Assembly: GCA_030616265.1 (NCBI GenBank)
Contig: JAUWXS010000014.1
Coordinates: forward strand, 1-9,860
Direction: 5' to 3'
From: Dehalococcoidia bacterium
GTDB lineage: Bacteria > Chloroflexota > Dehalococcoidia > Dehalococcoidales > BS750m-G39
Length of the DNA stretch: 9,860 nt
Made by a program: the position numbers and the translations under genes. How positions within the stretch are numbered: the first letter of the stretch is position 1; every line of letters begins with the position of its first letter. The notes under the pieces were generated by a model, which saw nothing but the letters and a program-made list of their open reading frames with translations, was not told where the DNA came from and made no database searches. This document shows, piece after piece, positions 1-5,110 of the stretch.

Positions 1-400
1 AAAAATCCTCGTCTTCCAGCACTAACTCCACCGGCGTACCAGGGAAGCTCATCCGAGACTCGTACATCTTTATTACCGCCCTCAAGATCTTGCCCCATAA
101 ATTAGTCCCGGGTGGTGTTGGTTTAAAGCCGCGCTCCACCCAATCTTTTTCATGCTGATTAATAGCAACTTTAGCGCCTGTTAGTTCCTTTAGTTCGTTC
201 GCTGAACCAATATGGTCAAAATGGCCGTGAGTCAATAGTATAAGGGAAACATCCTTAGGTTCAATGGATAGGTCTTTTGACTCCTTGAGAAACTTCTTCC
301 CTTGATTTGGTACACCCGCGTCAACCAAGATTAGTCCTTCTTCTCTAATTAGATAACAATTACACATTCCTAAAGATAACCGATGAATTTCCGTCTTCAT
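1..400 (-). CDS. MBL-fold metal-dependent hydrolase, 5' part (truncated by window edge)
   Basis: The first 133 codons of a metallo-beta-lactamase-fold hydrolase are present; the 3' end lies beyond base 1. The protein starts MKTEIHRLSLG and continues through the strand pair CNCYLI and LILVDAG (residues 13-29), the usual opening of this fold. The metal-binding motif THGHFDH is at residues 57-63, giving His58, His60, Asp62 and His63. The remaining metal ligands would lie outside the window. The ATG at 398-400 is preceded on the minus strand by AAGGAG with 8 bases of spacing, which fixes the start. Base composition is clearly more AT-rich (roughly 42-45% GC by eye in sampled lines) than the neighbouring rluD (near 70% in a sampled line), so the gene may have a different history. 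The substrate cannot be predicted; glyoxalase II-like, quorum-lactonase-like and generic MBL hydrolases all share these motifs. Confidence 0.88.
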   Translation of the reverse strand, partial: MKTEIHRLSLGMCNCYLIREEGLILVDAGVPNQGKKFLKESKDLSIEPKDVSLILLTHGHFDHIGSANELKELTGAKVAINQHEKDWVERGFKPTPPGTNLWGKILRAVIKMYESRMSFPGTPVELVLEDEDF

Positions 401-530
401 CTTTTCCTCTCCTTAGATGGTTGTTTGCGACTTTCGCCTAACGACCATATAGACGAACCATTTATAATCAAATCTACCTTTAATCCATTCTATCATCCCA
501 CCCACCAATATTCTAGATTTATTTGTGAAC

Positions 531-649
531 CTCACCCCCTTAATCCCCCTCTCCCTCAAGGGAAAGGGGGAAGGGTTTTTTTAAAAGAGGGGGCTTCGCC
601 CCCTCTTGGACACCCCCGGATAGCAGTATGATTTAAGGGGGGGGTGGAG
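531..649. repeat. MITE-like element with imperfect terminal inverted repeats
   Basis: The left end CTCACCCCCTTAAT (531-544) is matched in inverse by ATTTAAGGGGGGGGTGGAG (631-649), an imperfect terminal inverted repeat. Inside are two hairpins. One is imperfect at 545-570, with five C-G pairs at the base, three at the tip and one mismatch. The other is a perfect 10-bp stem at 585-594/598-607 with a TTC loop. The size (about 120 bp), lack of coding capacity and nested palindromes resemble small non-autonomous repeats of bacterial chromosomes. No target-site duplication is obvious, so mobility is an inference. Confidence 0.5.
585..607 (-). terminator. Possible rho-independent terminator of the rluD transcript
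   Basis: A perfect 10-bp GC-rich stem (585-594 with 598-607, three-base loop) lies about 100 bases after the rluD stop. Read on the minus strand, the stem ends in CTCTTTTAA, giving four T residues. The T-run is short and the hairpin is also part of a repeat, so termination is only plausible. Confidence 0.3.
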
Positions 650-705
650 AAAGGAGTTCATAGAGGCGAAGCCTTTATAGGGCGGGTCAGGGCGGGAAGA
701 AAAAC
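635..705 (+). repeat. Hairpin repeat, copy 1
   Basis: A segment of about 70 bases begins with a G-run, carries the core GAGGCGAAGCCT (663-674) and continues into GGG-rich sequence ending in GGGAAGAAA. A related copy in the same orientation lies at 2823-2894. The core folds as AGGC-GAA-GCCT, extended in this copy by a G·T pair and ATA/TAT (660-662 with 676-678). The repeat ends right at the rluD stop codon. Confidence 0.6.
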
Positions 706-706
706 C

Positions 707-1603
707 CTAGCCAATAGCCTCCAGCGCCTTTTCTAAATCGGGGGGCAGCTCGGACTCGAACTCGACATATTGGCCAGTTGAGGGCAACTTAAACCCCAAA
801 CGAGAAGCGTGGAGGAACTGGCGGGATAGATGTGGGGACTTGACACCGTAGATTTTATCCCCGACCACGGGAAAGCCGATTGCCGCCAGGTGAACCCTTA
901 TCTGGTGGGTGCGGCCGGTCTCGGGCATAACCTCAAGCAGGGTGTAGCCGCCGATATATTTAACCACGCGGTATTCGGTGCGGGCTTCCCTGCCCGCAGC
1001 CACCACCGCCATGCGCTTACGATTGTGGGGGTCGCGCCCGATATCGGCTTCGATAATACCGTTCTCGGGGGTGAGCTTGCCCTTGACCAGCGCCAGATAT
1101 GCCTTGGTCACGGAATGGGACTTGAACTGGCGGGCGAGGTCAACTTGCGCGGCACTGTTCTTGGCCACCAGTATCACGCCTGAAGTGTCTTTATCCAGGC
1201 GATGGACGACACCAGGGCGCAGCGCGTCGCCGACCTCAGCCAGGTGGGGAAAGTGGGCCAGGATGGCATTGACCAGGGTATGGGCGGGGTGGCCCGGGGC
1301 GGGGTGGACGGCAAGCCCGGCCGGCTTATCGACGACCAGGAGGTCTTCGTCTTCGTAGATGATTTTCAGGGGAATCGCCTCGGGCTTTAGCTGTTGGGGC
1401 GGGGTGGGGGGAATGGTAAGCTTAATCCTGTCGCCGATATTGAGCCTGAGCCCCGGCTTGGCCGGCTTACCGTTAACGGTGATATAACCCTCGGCAATAA
1501 GCTTCTGGACATGTGTCCGTGAAAGCTCGGGGTGCTTGGCGCAGACATATTTATCAAGACGGGCGTCTCGCTCATCAGCTATAAGGCTATATGACTTGTC
1601 CAT
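707..1603 (-). CDS. rluD: RluD-type 23S rRNA pseudouridine synthase (S4 + RluA catalytic domain)
   Basis: This 298-residue enzyme of the RluA family converts uridines to pseudouridine, in RluD orthologues in 23S rRNA helix 69. An N-terminal S4 RNA-binding domain covers about residues 14-65 (RLDKYV, SRTHVQKLI, VNGKPAKPGLRL). The catalytic domain follows: the signature HRLDKDTSG is at 134-142 with the catalytic aspartate at 137, and the second conserved block GRTHQIRVHL is at 230-239. The length is normal for the family. The ATG at 1601-1603 lies four bases after the lspA stop, so the two are almost certainly co-translated; no strong Shine-Dalgarno is seen, which fits coupling. The stop codon abuts a hairpin repeat. 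Assignment to RluD rather than RluA or RluC rests on the S4 domain and operon position; the exact target site is inferred. Confidence 0.93.
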   Translation of the reverse strand: MDKSYSLIADERDARLDKYVCAKHPELSRTHVQKLIAEGYITVNGKPAKPGLRLNIGDRIKLTIPPTPPQQLKPEAIPLKIIYEDEDLLVVDKPAGLAVHPAPGHPAHTLVNAILAHFPHLAEVGDALRPGVVHRLDKDTSGVILVAKNSAAQVDLARQFKSHSVTKAYLALVKGKLTPENGIIEADIGRDPHNRKRMAVVAAGREARTEYRVVKYIGGYTLLEVMPETGRTHQIRVHLAAIGFPVVGDKIYGVKSPHLSRQFLHASRLGFKLPSTGQYVEFESELPPDLEKALEAIG

Positions 1604-1607
1604 AACT

Positions 1608-2066
1608 TTAAGCCGATGAACCTGGCTTTATTATCATGAGCAGGAGGGAGTAAGCCAGGAGAATGGTGCCCACCACCAGCGCCGAATCGGCAATGTTAAA
1701 CGATGGCCACCAGCCGACGCTGATGAAGTCGGTAACCCCGACGAAGCGTGACGGGTCAATGAGATTACATATCCGTTCAATGAGGTTGCCGATGATGCCG
1801 CCTAGAATCAGGCCCATCGCCAGCCAGCTCAGGCGGCCAACGAAAATGGGGTAGCGGCGATGAGCCCAGAGGACATAGAAGAGCACCAGGGCAATGACGA
1901 CGATGGCGACTATGGTTATGACGAAGGAATGCCCCTGAAATAAGCCGAAGGCGGCGCCGGTATTCTTGGTACGGGTTATACTAAAGATTCCCGCCTGCCA
2001 CAGCACCTCACCGATATCCAGAGTGGACCTTATCCAGAGCTTGGTGAGCTGGTCGGCAACCAGCAC
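1608..2066 (-). CDS. lspA: Lipoprotein signal peptidase (signal peptidase II)
   Basis: This is the integral membrane aspartyl protease that removes the signal peptide from diacylglyceryl-modified prolipoproteins. From the GTG at 2064-2066 it has 152 residues. Conserved blocks include NTGAAFG (35-41), GLILGGIIGNLIERI (85-99), VTDFI (111-115) and FNIADSA (123-129); the two catalytic aspartates are Asp113 and Asp127. The start is problematic. The GTG gives Asp5 in MLVADQLTK, whereas family members normally have some 10-15 hydrophobic residues before this aspartate. In the same frame upstream (2067-2099) the codons would read WQLSFFLIAFG, exactly the expected start of helix 1, but no ATG, GTG or TTG precedes them. 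The true protein may start at a rare codon, or there may be a sequence error. It lies between the traR/dksA-like gene and rluD in one operon. Confidence 0.9.
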   Translation of the reverse strand: MLVADQLTKLWIRSTLDIGEVLWQAGIFSITRTKNTGAAFGLFQGHSFVITIVAIVVIALVLFYVLWAHRRYPIFVGRLSWLAMGLILGGIIGNLIERICNLIDPSRFVGVTDFISVGWWPSFNIADSALVVGTILLAYSLLLMIIKPGSSA

Positions 2067-2115
2067 GCCGAACGCGATAAGGAAGAAGCTTAGCTGCCAA
2101 CGCCTGTCCCGGGGA

Positions 2116-2505
2116 TTACTTACCTTTCGCCTCCTTCGCCTGACGCGCCTTGCAGTCCAGGCACATACTGGCCTGAGGCAGTGCTTCCAATCGGGCCGGG
2201 TCTATCGGCTTACCGCAGTTATCGCATAAGCCATAGGTTCCATCTTCAAATTTCTGCAGGGCGTGCCCCACCCCGGCCAACTGGTCTATAAGCCGCTTCT
2301 CCAGGGTCAGCCGCCTCTCCAGTTCAAAGCTCTCGGTAGCCTCCTCTTCCCTCTTGCCAAAGGGGCTGCCCTCCCGCCGCTCGTCAGCGGGGCGGACGCT
2401 GGATCTCAGTTGTTCCAATTCTTCATTCAACCGCTTTTGCTCGCTCTCCAGACGAGCACGCAGCAGATTGAAGCTTACATTCGTTTTATCCATCTTCTTC
2501 TTCAT
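2116..2505 (-). CDS. TraR/DksA family C4 zinc-finger protein
   Basis: A 129-residue protein with the architecture of TraR/DksA proteins, which bind the RNA polymerase secondary channel and modulate initiation. Residues 12-85 are charged and helical, with heptad-like spacing that suggests a coiled coil. The zinc finger is at 94-118 (CDNC, then CLDC), a complete Cys4 site: Cys94, Cys97, Cys115 and Cys118, preceded by DGTYGLC, typical of the family. The ATG at 2503-2505 was chosen because GGGAGG precedes it at good spacing; the frame stays open to 2637 but that part looks non-coding. It is the first gene of an operon with lspA and rluD. Whether it acts like DksA in ppGpp responses is unknown; many Gram-positive and Chloroflexota homologues next to lspA are uncharacterised. 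Confidence 0.88.
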   Translation of the reverse strand: MKKKMDKTNVSFNLLRARLESEQKRLNEELEQLRSSVRPADERREGSPFGKREEEATESFELERRLTLEKRLIDQLAGVGHALQKFEDGTYGLCDNCGKPIDPARLEALPQASMCLDCKARQAKEAKGK

Positions 2506-2518
2506 CTTTCCCTCCCCC

Positions 2519-2544
2519 TGCTTACCTATGCTGGAAGGTAAGCA
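2519..2544 (-). promoter_or_regulatory. Leader hairpin upstream of the traR/dksA-like gene
   Basis: A perfect 8-bp inverted repeat (TGCTTACC at 2519-2526, GGTAAGCA at 2537-2544, 10-base loop) would form a stem in the mRNA leader just 5' of the Shine-Dalgarno. It could tune translation. There is no T-run, so it is not an intrinsic terminator. Confidence 0.3.
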
Positions 2545-2636
2545 TCTAAGGTTGACGATTGTCCGCGAAAGCGACGATTGGGCAGAAGGAGTGGAGTTGC
2601 CACCCGCAATCGGCGCATGGCACTCACTATACCTCA

Positions 2637-2665
2637 AGTGTATCCTAATTATCGGGTTTGGTCAA
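2637..2665 (-). promoter_or_regulatory. Promoter of the traR/dksA-like, lspA, rluD operon
   Basis: On the minus strand, TTGACC (2660-2665) and TACACT (2637-2642) are separated by exactly 17 bases. They match the sigma-70 consensus at 5/6 and 4/6 positions. Transcription would start near 2630, giving a leader of about 125 bases. Confidence 0.5.
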
Positions 2666-2778
2666 TACATTGGGGGAATTTTAGAGACAAAAGCCTTTGG
2701 GGGTGGGGGAAACAAGCTGTAAGCTTAAAAGGGCGGCTGGGTTTGGGGAAAATACCAAGGGGTTGGGAAAAGTAGCTG

Positions 2779-2813
2779 GAGATTGTTTCGTCGCTACGCT
2801 CCTCGCAATGACA
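2779..2813. repeat. Interspersed repeat of the 'TTCGTCGC...CTCGCAATGACA' type
   Basis: The segment starts GAGATTGTTTCGTCGC and ends CTCCTCGCAATGACA, with ATTG (2782-2785) and CAAT (2806-2809) as outer inverted ends. From memory, near-identical intergenic sequences are scattered in many bacterial genomes. Only one copy is seen in this window. Confidence 0.45.
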
Positions 2814-2822
2814 GTAGAGTGT

Positions 2823-2894
2823 AAGGGGGGTGGGGCAAGAGAGTCTCAGAGGCGAAGCCTATGAGGGTGGGTTAGGGTGGGAAGAAAGACTTCC
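2823..2894 (+). repeat. Hairpin repeat, copy 2
   Basis: This is the second copy of the repeat at 635-705, in the same orientation: G-run, core GAGGCGAAGCCT (2849-2860), GGG-rich tract and GGGAAGAAA. Its stem is AGGC-GAA-GCCT flanked by CTCA (2845-2848) and TGAG (2862-2865), with a single G/A mismatch between. Compared with copy 1, two flanking base pairs have changed on both sides so that pairing is kept. A small GGAAG/CTTCC stem (2880-2894) closes the element 16 bases before the fur-like -35 box. Confidence 0.6.
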
Positions 2895-2910
2895 GGGGAA
2901 AAGGGGGGTC

Positions 2911-2951
2911 TTGACAAACACGATAATATTGTATTATATAAATGATAATAC
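2911..2951 (+). promoter_or_regulatory. Promoter with overlapping Fur-type operator of the fur-like gene
   Basis: TTGACA (2911-2916) is a perfect -35. Several -10 matches follow in the AT-rich tract, the best being TATTAT (2932-2937, 15-base spacer) and TATATA (2935-2940, 18-base spacer). Overlapping them are two perfect palindromes that share one arm: ATAATA-ttg-TATTAT (2923-2937) and GTATTAT-7 bases-ATAATAC (2931-2951). GATAATA occurs at 2922 and 2944. GATAAT arrays are the hallmark of Fur-type boxes, so autoregulation by the downstream gene is likely. Confidence 0.65.
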
Positions 2952-2970
2952 TTTTCATTTAGAGCTTGAA

Positions 2971-3402
2971 ATGAGACTCACCAAGAGAAAAATGGCCGCC
3001 GCTTTAAGAGAGCACGGCTACAAGCTCACTCCCCAGCGCCGGGCGGTGATAACCGCCATTGCCTCCAGCCCCGACCACCTCACCCCCACCGCCCTACACC
3101 GCAAGGTTCAGCAAGACCACCCCACTATCGGGCTGGTGACTATTTACCGCACCCTGGAGATACTGGTTAAGCTAGAGCTTACCTGCGAGCTGCACGCCGG
3201 GGGCAGCTGCCGCAGCTACACCATCGCCGCCCCGGGGCTCCACCACCACCTTATCTGCTCCGACTGCGGCGAGGTTATCGACTTTAGCGGCTATTACCTC
3301 GCCGAACTGGAGCAAAGGCTGTACCGGGAAACCGGCTTTGAGATCGAAGGGCACCTGCTTGAGTTCATCGGGCGGTGCCAGAACTGTCGGCAAAATGTTT
3401 AG
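2971..3402 (+). CDS. Fur-family metalloregulator
   Basis: A 143-residue ferric-uptake-regulator family repressor. The N-terminal winged-helix domain (about 1-80) contains GYKLTPQRRAV (16-26) and the recognition region PTIGLVTIYRTLEIL (51-65), typical of Fur, Zur and PerR. The dimerisation domain starts with HHHLICSDCGEVIDF (91-105) and ends with CQNC. Two CxxC pairs (Cys96/Cys99 and Cys136/Cys139) form the structural zinc site; His91-93 and His128 are candidates for the sensing site. The ATG at 2971 gives a family-length protein right behind a promoter with Fur-like palindromes; the frame stays open upstream to 2830, but that part crosses the promoter and a repeat. The Shine-Dalgarno is weak (AGAG). 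Metal specificity (Fe, Zn, Mn or peroxide) cannot be read from the sequence. It overlaps the next gene by 8 bases. Confidence 0.92.
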   Translation: MRLTKRKMAAALREHGYKLTPQRRAVITAIASSPDHLTPTALHRKVQQDHPTIGLVTIYRTLEILVKLELTCELHAGGSCRSYTIAAPGLHHHLICSDCGEVIDFSGYYLAELEQRLYRETGFEIEGHLLEFIGRCQNCRQNV

Positions 3403-4033
3403 ACGGATACTCCATGAGCTTAAAGAGCACGCCCCTTTCACGGCACTGGGGGCGATTACCGGTATTATTATCATGGTCGTCATACTAGTTGCCGATGTCC
3501 CCGCCTCCATTTCCGAGGCAATCTTCTACACCCTGCACCCCCTGCATGTCGTCTTGAGCGCCCTGGTGACCACCGCCATGTATATGAGATACAGCAAGGG
3601 GCGGCTCTGGGCAGCCATTTTAATCGGCTACCTCGGCTCCGTGGGCATCGCCACCTTAAGCGACGCCATAATCCCCTACCTGGAAGGGACCGCCTTTAAT
3701 ATCTCCATCGGCTTACACCTGCCCTTTATTGAAACCGAGGCCATGCCCTTCCTGGGGGTGGCCAAGTGGATAGTGATAAACTCGGCAGCTGTTATCGGCA
3801 TCGCCATCGGTTACTGGAAGCAAGCCACCAAAATCCCCCACTTGGGACACGTGCTGCTCAGCACCTGGGCTTCGCTATTCTACTTCACCGCCTTCGGCAC
3901 CGCCTCCTGGGTGCCGCTGCTGCCCCTTATCTTCATATTCCTCTTTCTTGCCGTCTGGATTCCCTGCTGTATGAGCGATATCGTCTTTCCCCTGCTGTTC
4001 ATAAGAAAGGCGGTTGCCCCAAAAGGTCATTGA
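3395..4033 (+). CDS. Six-helix membrane protein of unknown function, coupled to the Fur-type regulator
   Basis: This 212-residue protein is very hydrophobic, with about six likely transmembrane helices near residues 15-34, 42-64, 70-92, 120-140, 152-171 and 174-191. The ATG at 3395-3397 sits inside the last codons of the fur-like gene (ATGTTTAG), an 8-base overlap that implies translational coupling; an upstream in-frame start at 3338 is less likely. Polar residues lie within or at the ends of helices: Asp34, His48 and His51 (HPLHVVLSA), Asp90 (LSDAIIPY), His108 and Glu113 (GLHLPFIE), and Cys191/Cys192/Asp195 (WIPCCMSD). These could line a metal path or sensor, which fits the Fur partner, but I do not recognise a named transporter family. 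I have a vague recollection of similar HPLH/SDxxxPY proteins in methanogens and Dehalococcoidia. Function is inferred from context only. Confidence 0.8.
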   Translation: MFRRILHELKEHAPFTALGAITGIIIMVVILVADVPASISEAIFYTLHPLHVVLSALVTTAMYMRYSKGRLWAAILIGYLGSVGIATLSDAIIPYLEGTAFNISIGLHLPFIETEAMPFLGVAKWIVINSAAVIGIAIGYWKQATKIPHLGHVLLSTWASLFYFTAFGTASWVPLLPLIFIFLFLAVWIPCCMSDIVFPLLFIRKAVAPKGH

Positions 4034-4052
4034 TTTCTCCGGGGGCTAAAGG

Positions 4053-4081
4053 TTGCCAGTCAGAAGGATATGACCTATACT
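4053..4081 (+). promoter_or_regulatory. Promoter of the pyrD transcript
   Basis: TTGCCA (4053-4058) and TATACT (4076-4081) are 17 bases apart, each matching the sigma-70 consensus at 5/6 positions. Transcription would begin near 4088, about 96 bases before pyrD. pyrD therefore probably has its own promoter and is not only read from the fur-like gene upstream. Confidence 0.6.
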
Positions 4082-4111
4082 AATCACCACCACTCAAGCA
4101 GGAGAGTGAAG

Positions 4112-4171
4112 ATGGGGCTCGGCATCACCACCTTAAGCGAAAATACCGCTGGCACCGTGCTGAACCTGTGA
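4112..4171 (+). CDS. 19-codon leader-like ORF or gene remnant before pyrD
   Basis: ATG at 4112 is preceded by GGAG (4101-4104) at 7-base spacing. It opens a 19-codon frame (MGLGITTLSENTAG, then TVLNL) closed by tandem TGA and TAA stops, 12 bases before the pyrD start. Two readings are possible. It may be a translated leader peptide coupling to pyrD. Alternatively, ITTLSENTAG resembles, from memory, the N-terminus of a family of MBL-fold proteins, so it may be the remnant of a deleted gene. A 9-base direct repeat ATCACCACC (4083-4091 and 4124-4132) spans its start. I see no PyrR-type attenuator. Confidence 0.4.
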   Translation: MGLGITTLSENTAGTVLNL

Positions 4172-4183
4172 TAAGGAGCTAAC

Positions 4184-5110
4184 ATGAATCTCTCGGTCCA
4201 ACTGGCGCCGAAAAATAAAAAGGGCTTACTGCTGGCCAACCCGGTGATGACCGCCTCGGGCACCTTCGGCTGGGGCACCGAGTACGAGCACCTCTTTGAT
4301 ATTCAGAAGCTGGGGGCTATCGTCTGTAAAGGGACTACTCTCAAACCCAGGAAGGGCAATCCCCAGCCGCGGCTGGCGGAGACGCCCTGCGGTGTGCTCA
4401 ATTCCATCGGGCTGCAGAATATCGGCGTCGAAGCCGTAATCAGCCAGAAGGCGCCCGTCTGGGCGGGCTGGCGGGTACCGGTCATCGTTAACATCGTGGG
4501 AGAAACTATTGATGAATACGCCGAGCTTGCCAAAAAACTGGACGGGGTAGCTGGCATCGGCGGTATCGAGGTCAACATCGGCTGCCCCAATATCAAAGCC
4601 GGCGGCGCCGAGTTCGGCGCCAACCCTGAGTCAGCGGCCGAGGTAACGGCGGCGGTCAAGGCGGCGACATCTCTGCCGGTAATGGTCAAGCTGACCCCCA
4701 ACACCGGCGATATCGTCGGGGTGGCTAAGGCGGTGGCTGGAGCCGGCGCCGACGCTATCTCCTTAATCAACACGCTGAGGGGCATAGCCATCGACATTTC
4801 GCGGCGCAAACCGCTGCTGGGTACTGTAACCGGCGGGCTATCGGGGCCAGCCATAAAGCCAATCGCCGTCTATATGGTTTACGAGGTGGCTGGTGCCGTG
4901 AAGGTGCCGGTGGTGGGCATCGGCGGTATCGCCACCGCCAGCGACGCCTTAGAGTTCATTATGGCCGGAGCCAGCGCCGTCCAGGTGGGCACAGCCAACT
5001 TCACCAACCCCAAAGCCCCCCTTGAAGTCCTGAAGGGAATAGAGCAGTTTATGGCTAAAGAGGGGGTTAAAGACATAGCCGAGCTTATCGGGGCGGGGCG
5101 GGGGTTCTAG
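4184..5110 (+). CDS. pyrD: Dihydroorotate dehydrogenase, class 1B-type catalytic subunit
   Basis: A 308-residue FMN enzyme that oxidises dihydroorotate to orotate, the fourth step of de novo pyrimidine synthesis, in the cytoplasm. The TIM-barrel landmarks are NPVMTASGTFG (19-29), KGTT (49-52), NSIGLQN (73-79), NIGCPN (131-136, with the catalytic cysteine of class 1 enzymes at 134), KLTPN (169-173), INTLRG (195-200), GGLSGPAIKP (217-226) and the FMN phosphate loop GIGGI with QVGT (245-249, 267-270). The cysteine base and GGLSGPAIKP point to class 1B, which normally works with the iron-sulfur/FAD subunit PyrK and NAD. No pyrK lies in this window. AAGGAG (4173-4178) sits 5 bases before the ATG. 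The stop overlaps the stop of the convergent gene. Confidence 0.95.
   Translation: MNLSVQLAPKNKKGLLLANPVMTASGTFGWGTEYEHLFDIQKLGAIVCKGTTLKPRKGNPQPRLAETPCGVLNSIGLQNIGVEAVISQKAPVWAGWRVPVIVNIVGETIDEYAELAKKLDGVAGIGGIEVNIGCPNIKAGGAEFGANPESAAEVTAAVKAATSLPVMVKLTPNTGDIVGVAKAVAGAGADAISLINTLRGIAIDISRRKPLLGTVTGGLSGPAIKPIAVYMVYEVAGAVKVPVVGIGGIATASDALEFIMAGASAVQVGTANFTNPKAPLEVLKGIEQFMAKEGVKDIAELIGAGRGF

Larger units (their letters stand above)
401..706. other. Intergenic region between MBL gene and rluD, repeat-rich
   Basis: No convincing gene is present. The left part (401-530) is AT-rich and should hold the promoter of the minus-strand MBL gene; TATAAA on the minus strand (461-466) is a possible -10, but no good -35 pairs with it. 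The right part (531-706) is made of GC-rich inverted repeats listed separately. A plus-strand open frame at 383-631 is read through these repeats and is not credible. Confidence 0.6.
2506..2970. other. Divergent intergenic region between the traR/dksA-like operon and fur-like gene
   Basis: This 465-base region contains no credible gene. From left to right it holds the leader hairpin and promoter of the minus-strand operon, a direct repeat GACGATTG (2554-2561 and 2573-2580), low-complexity G-rich sequence (about 2690-2770), two interspersed repeats (2779-2813 and 2823-2894), and the promoter/operator of the fur-like gene. Open frames on both strands here have biased composition and match no family I recognise. 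Confidence 0.6.

Noticed and set aside
383..631. Plus-strand 82-codon open frame
   Set aside because: It is antisense to the MBL start at its left end and then reads through inverted repeats; its Pro/Gly-rich end is the translation of a repeat, and no ribosome site is seen.
2263..2775. Several plus-strand open frames opposite and upstream of the traR/dksA-like gene
   Set aside because: They lie antisense to a clear zinc-finger gene or in G-rich intergenic sequence and show no family features.
4034..4111. PyrR-type attenuator or riboswitch before pyrD
   Set aside because: I could find no terminator/antiterminator stem pair or PyrR-binding loop; only the promoter and short ORF are supported.
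4303..4854. Minus-strand 183-codon frame opposite pyrD
   Set aside because: It is a low-complexity Ala/Thr/Pro translation antisense to a gene with all catalytic motifs.
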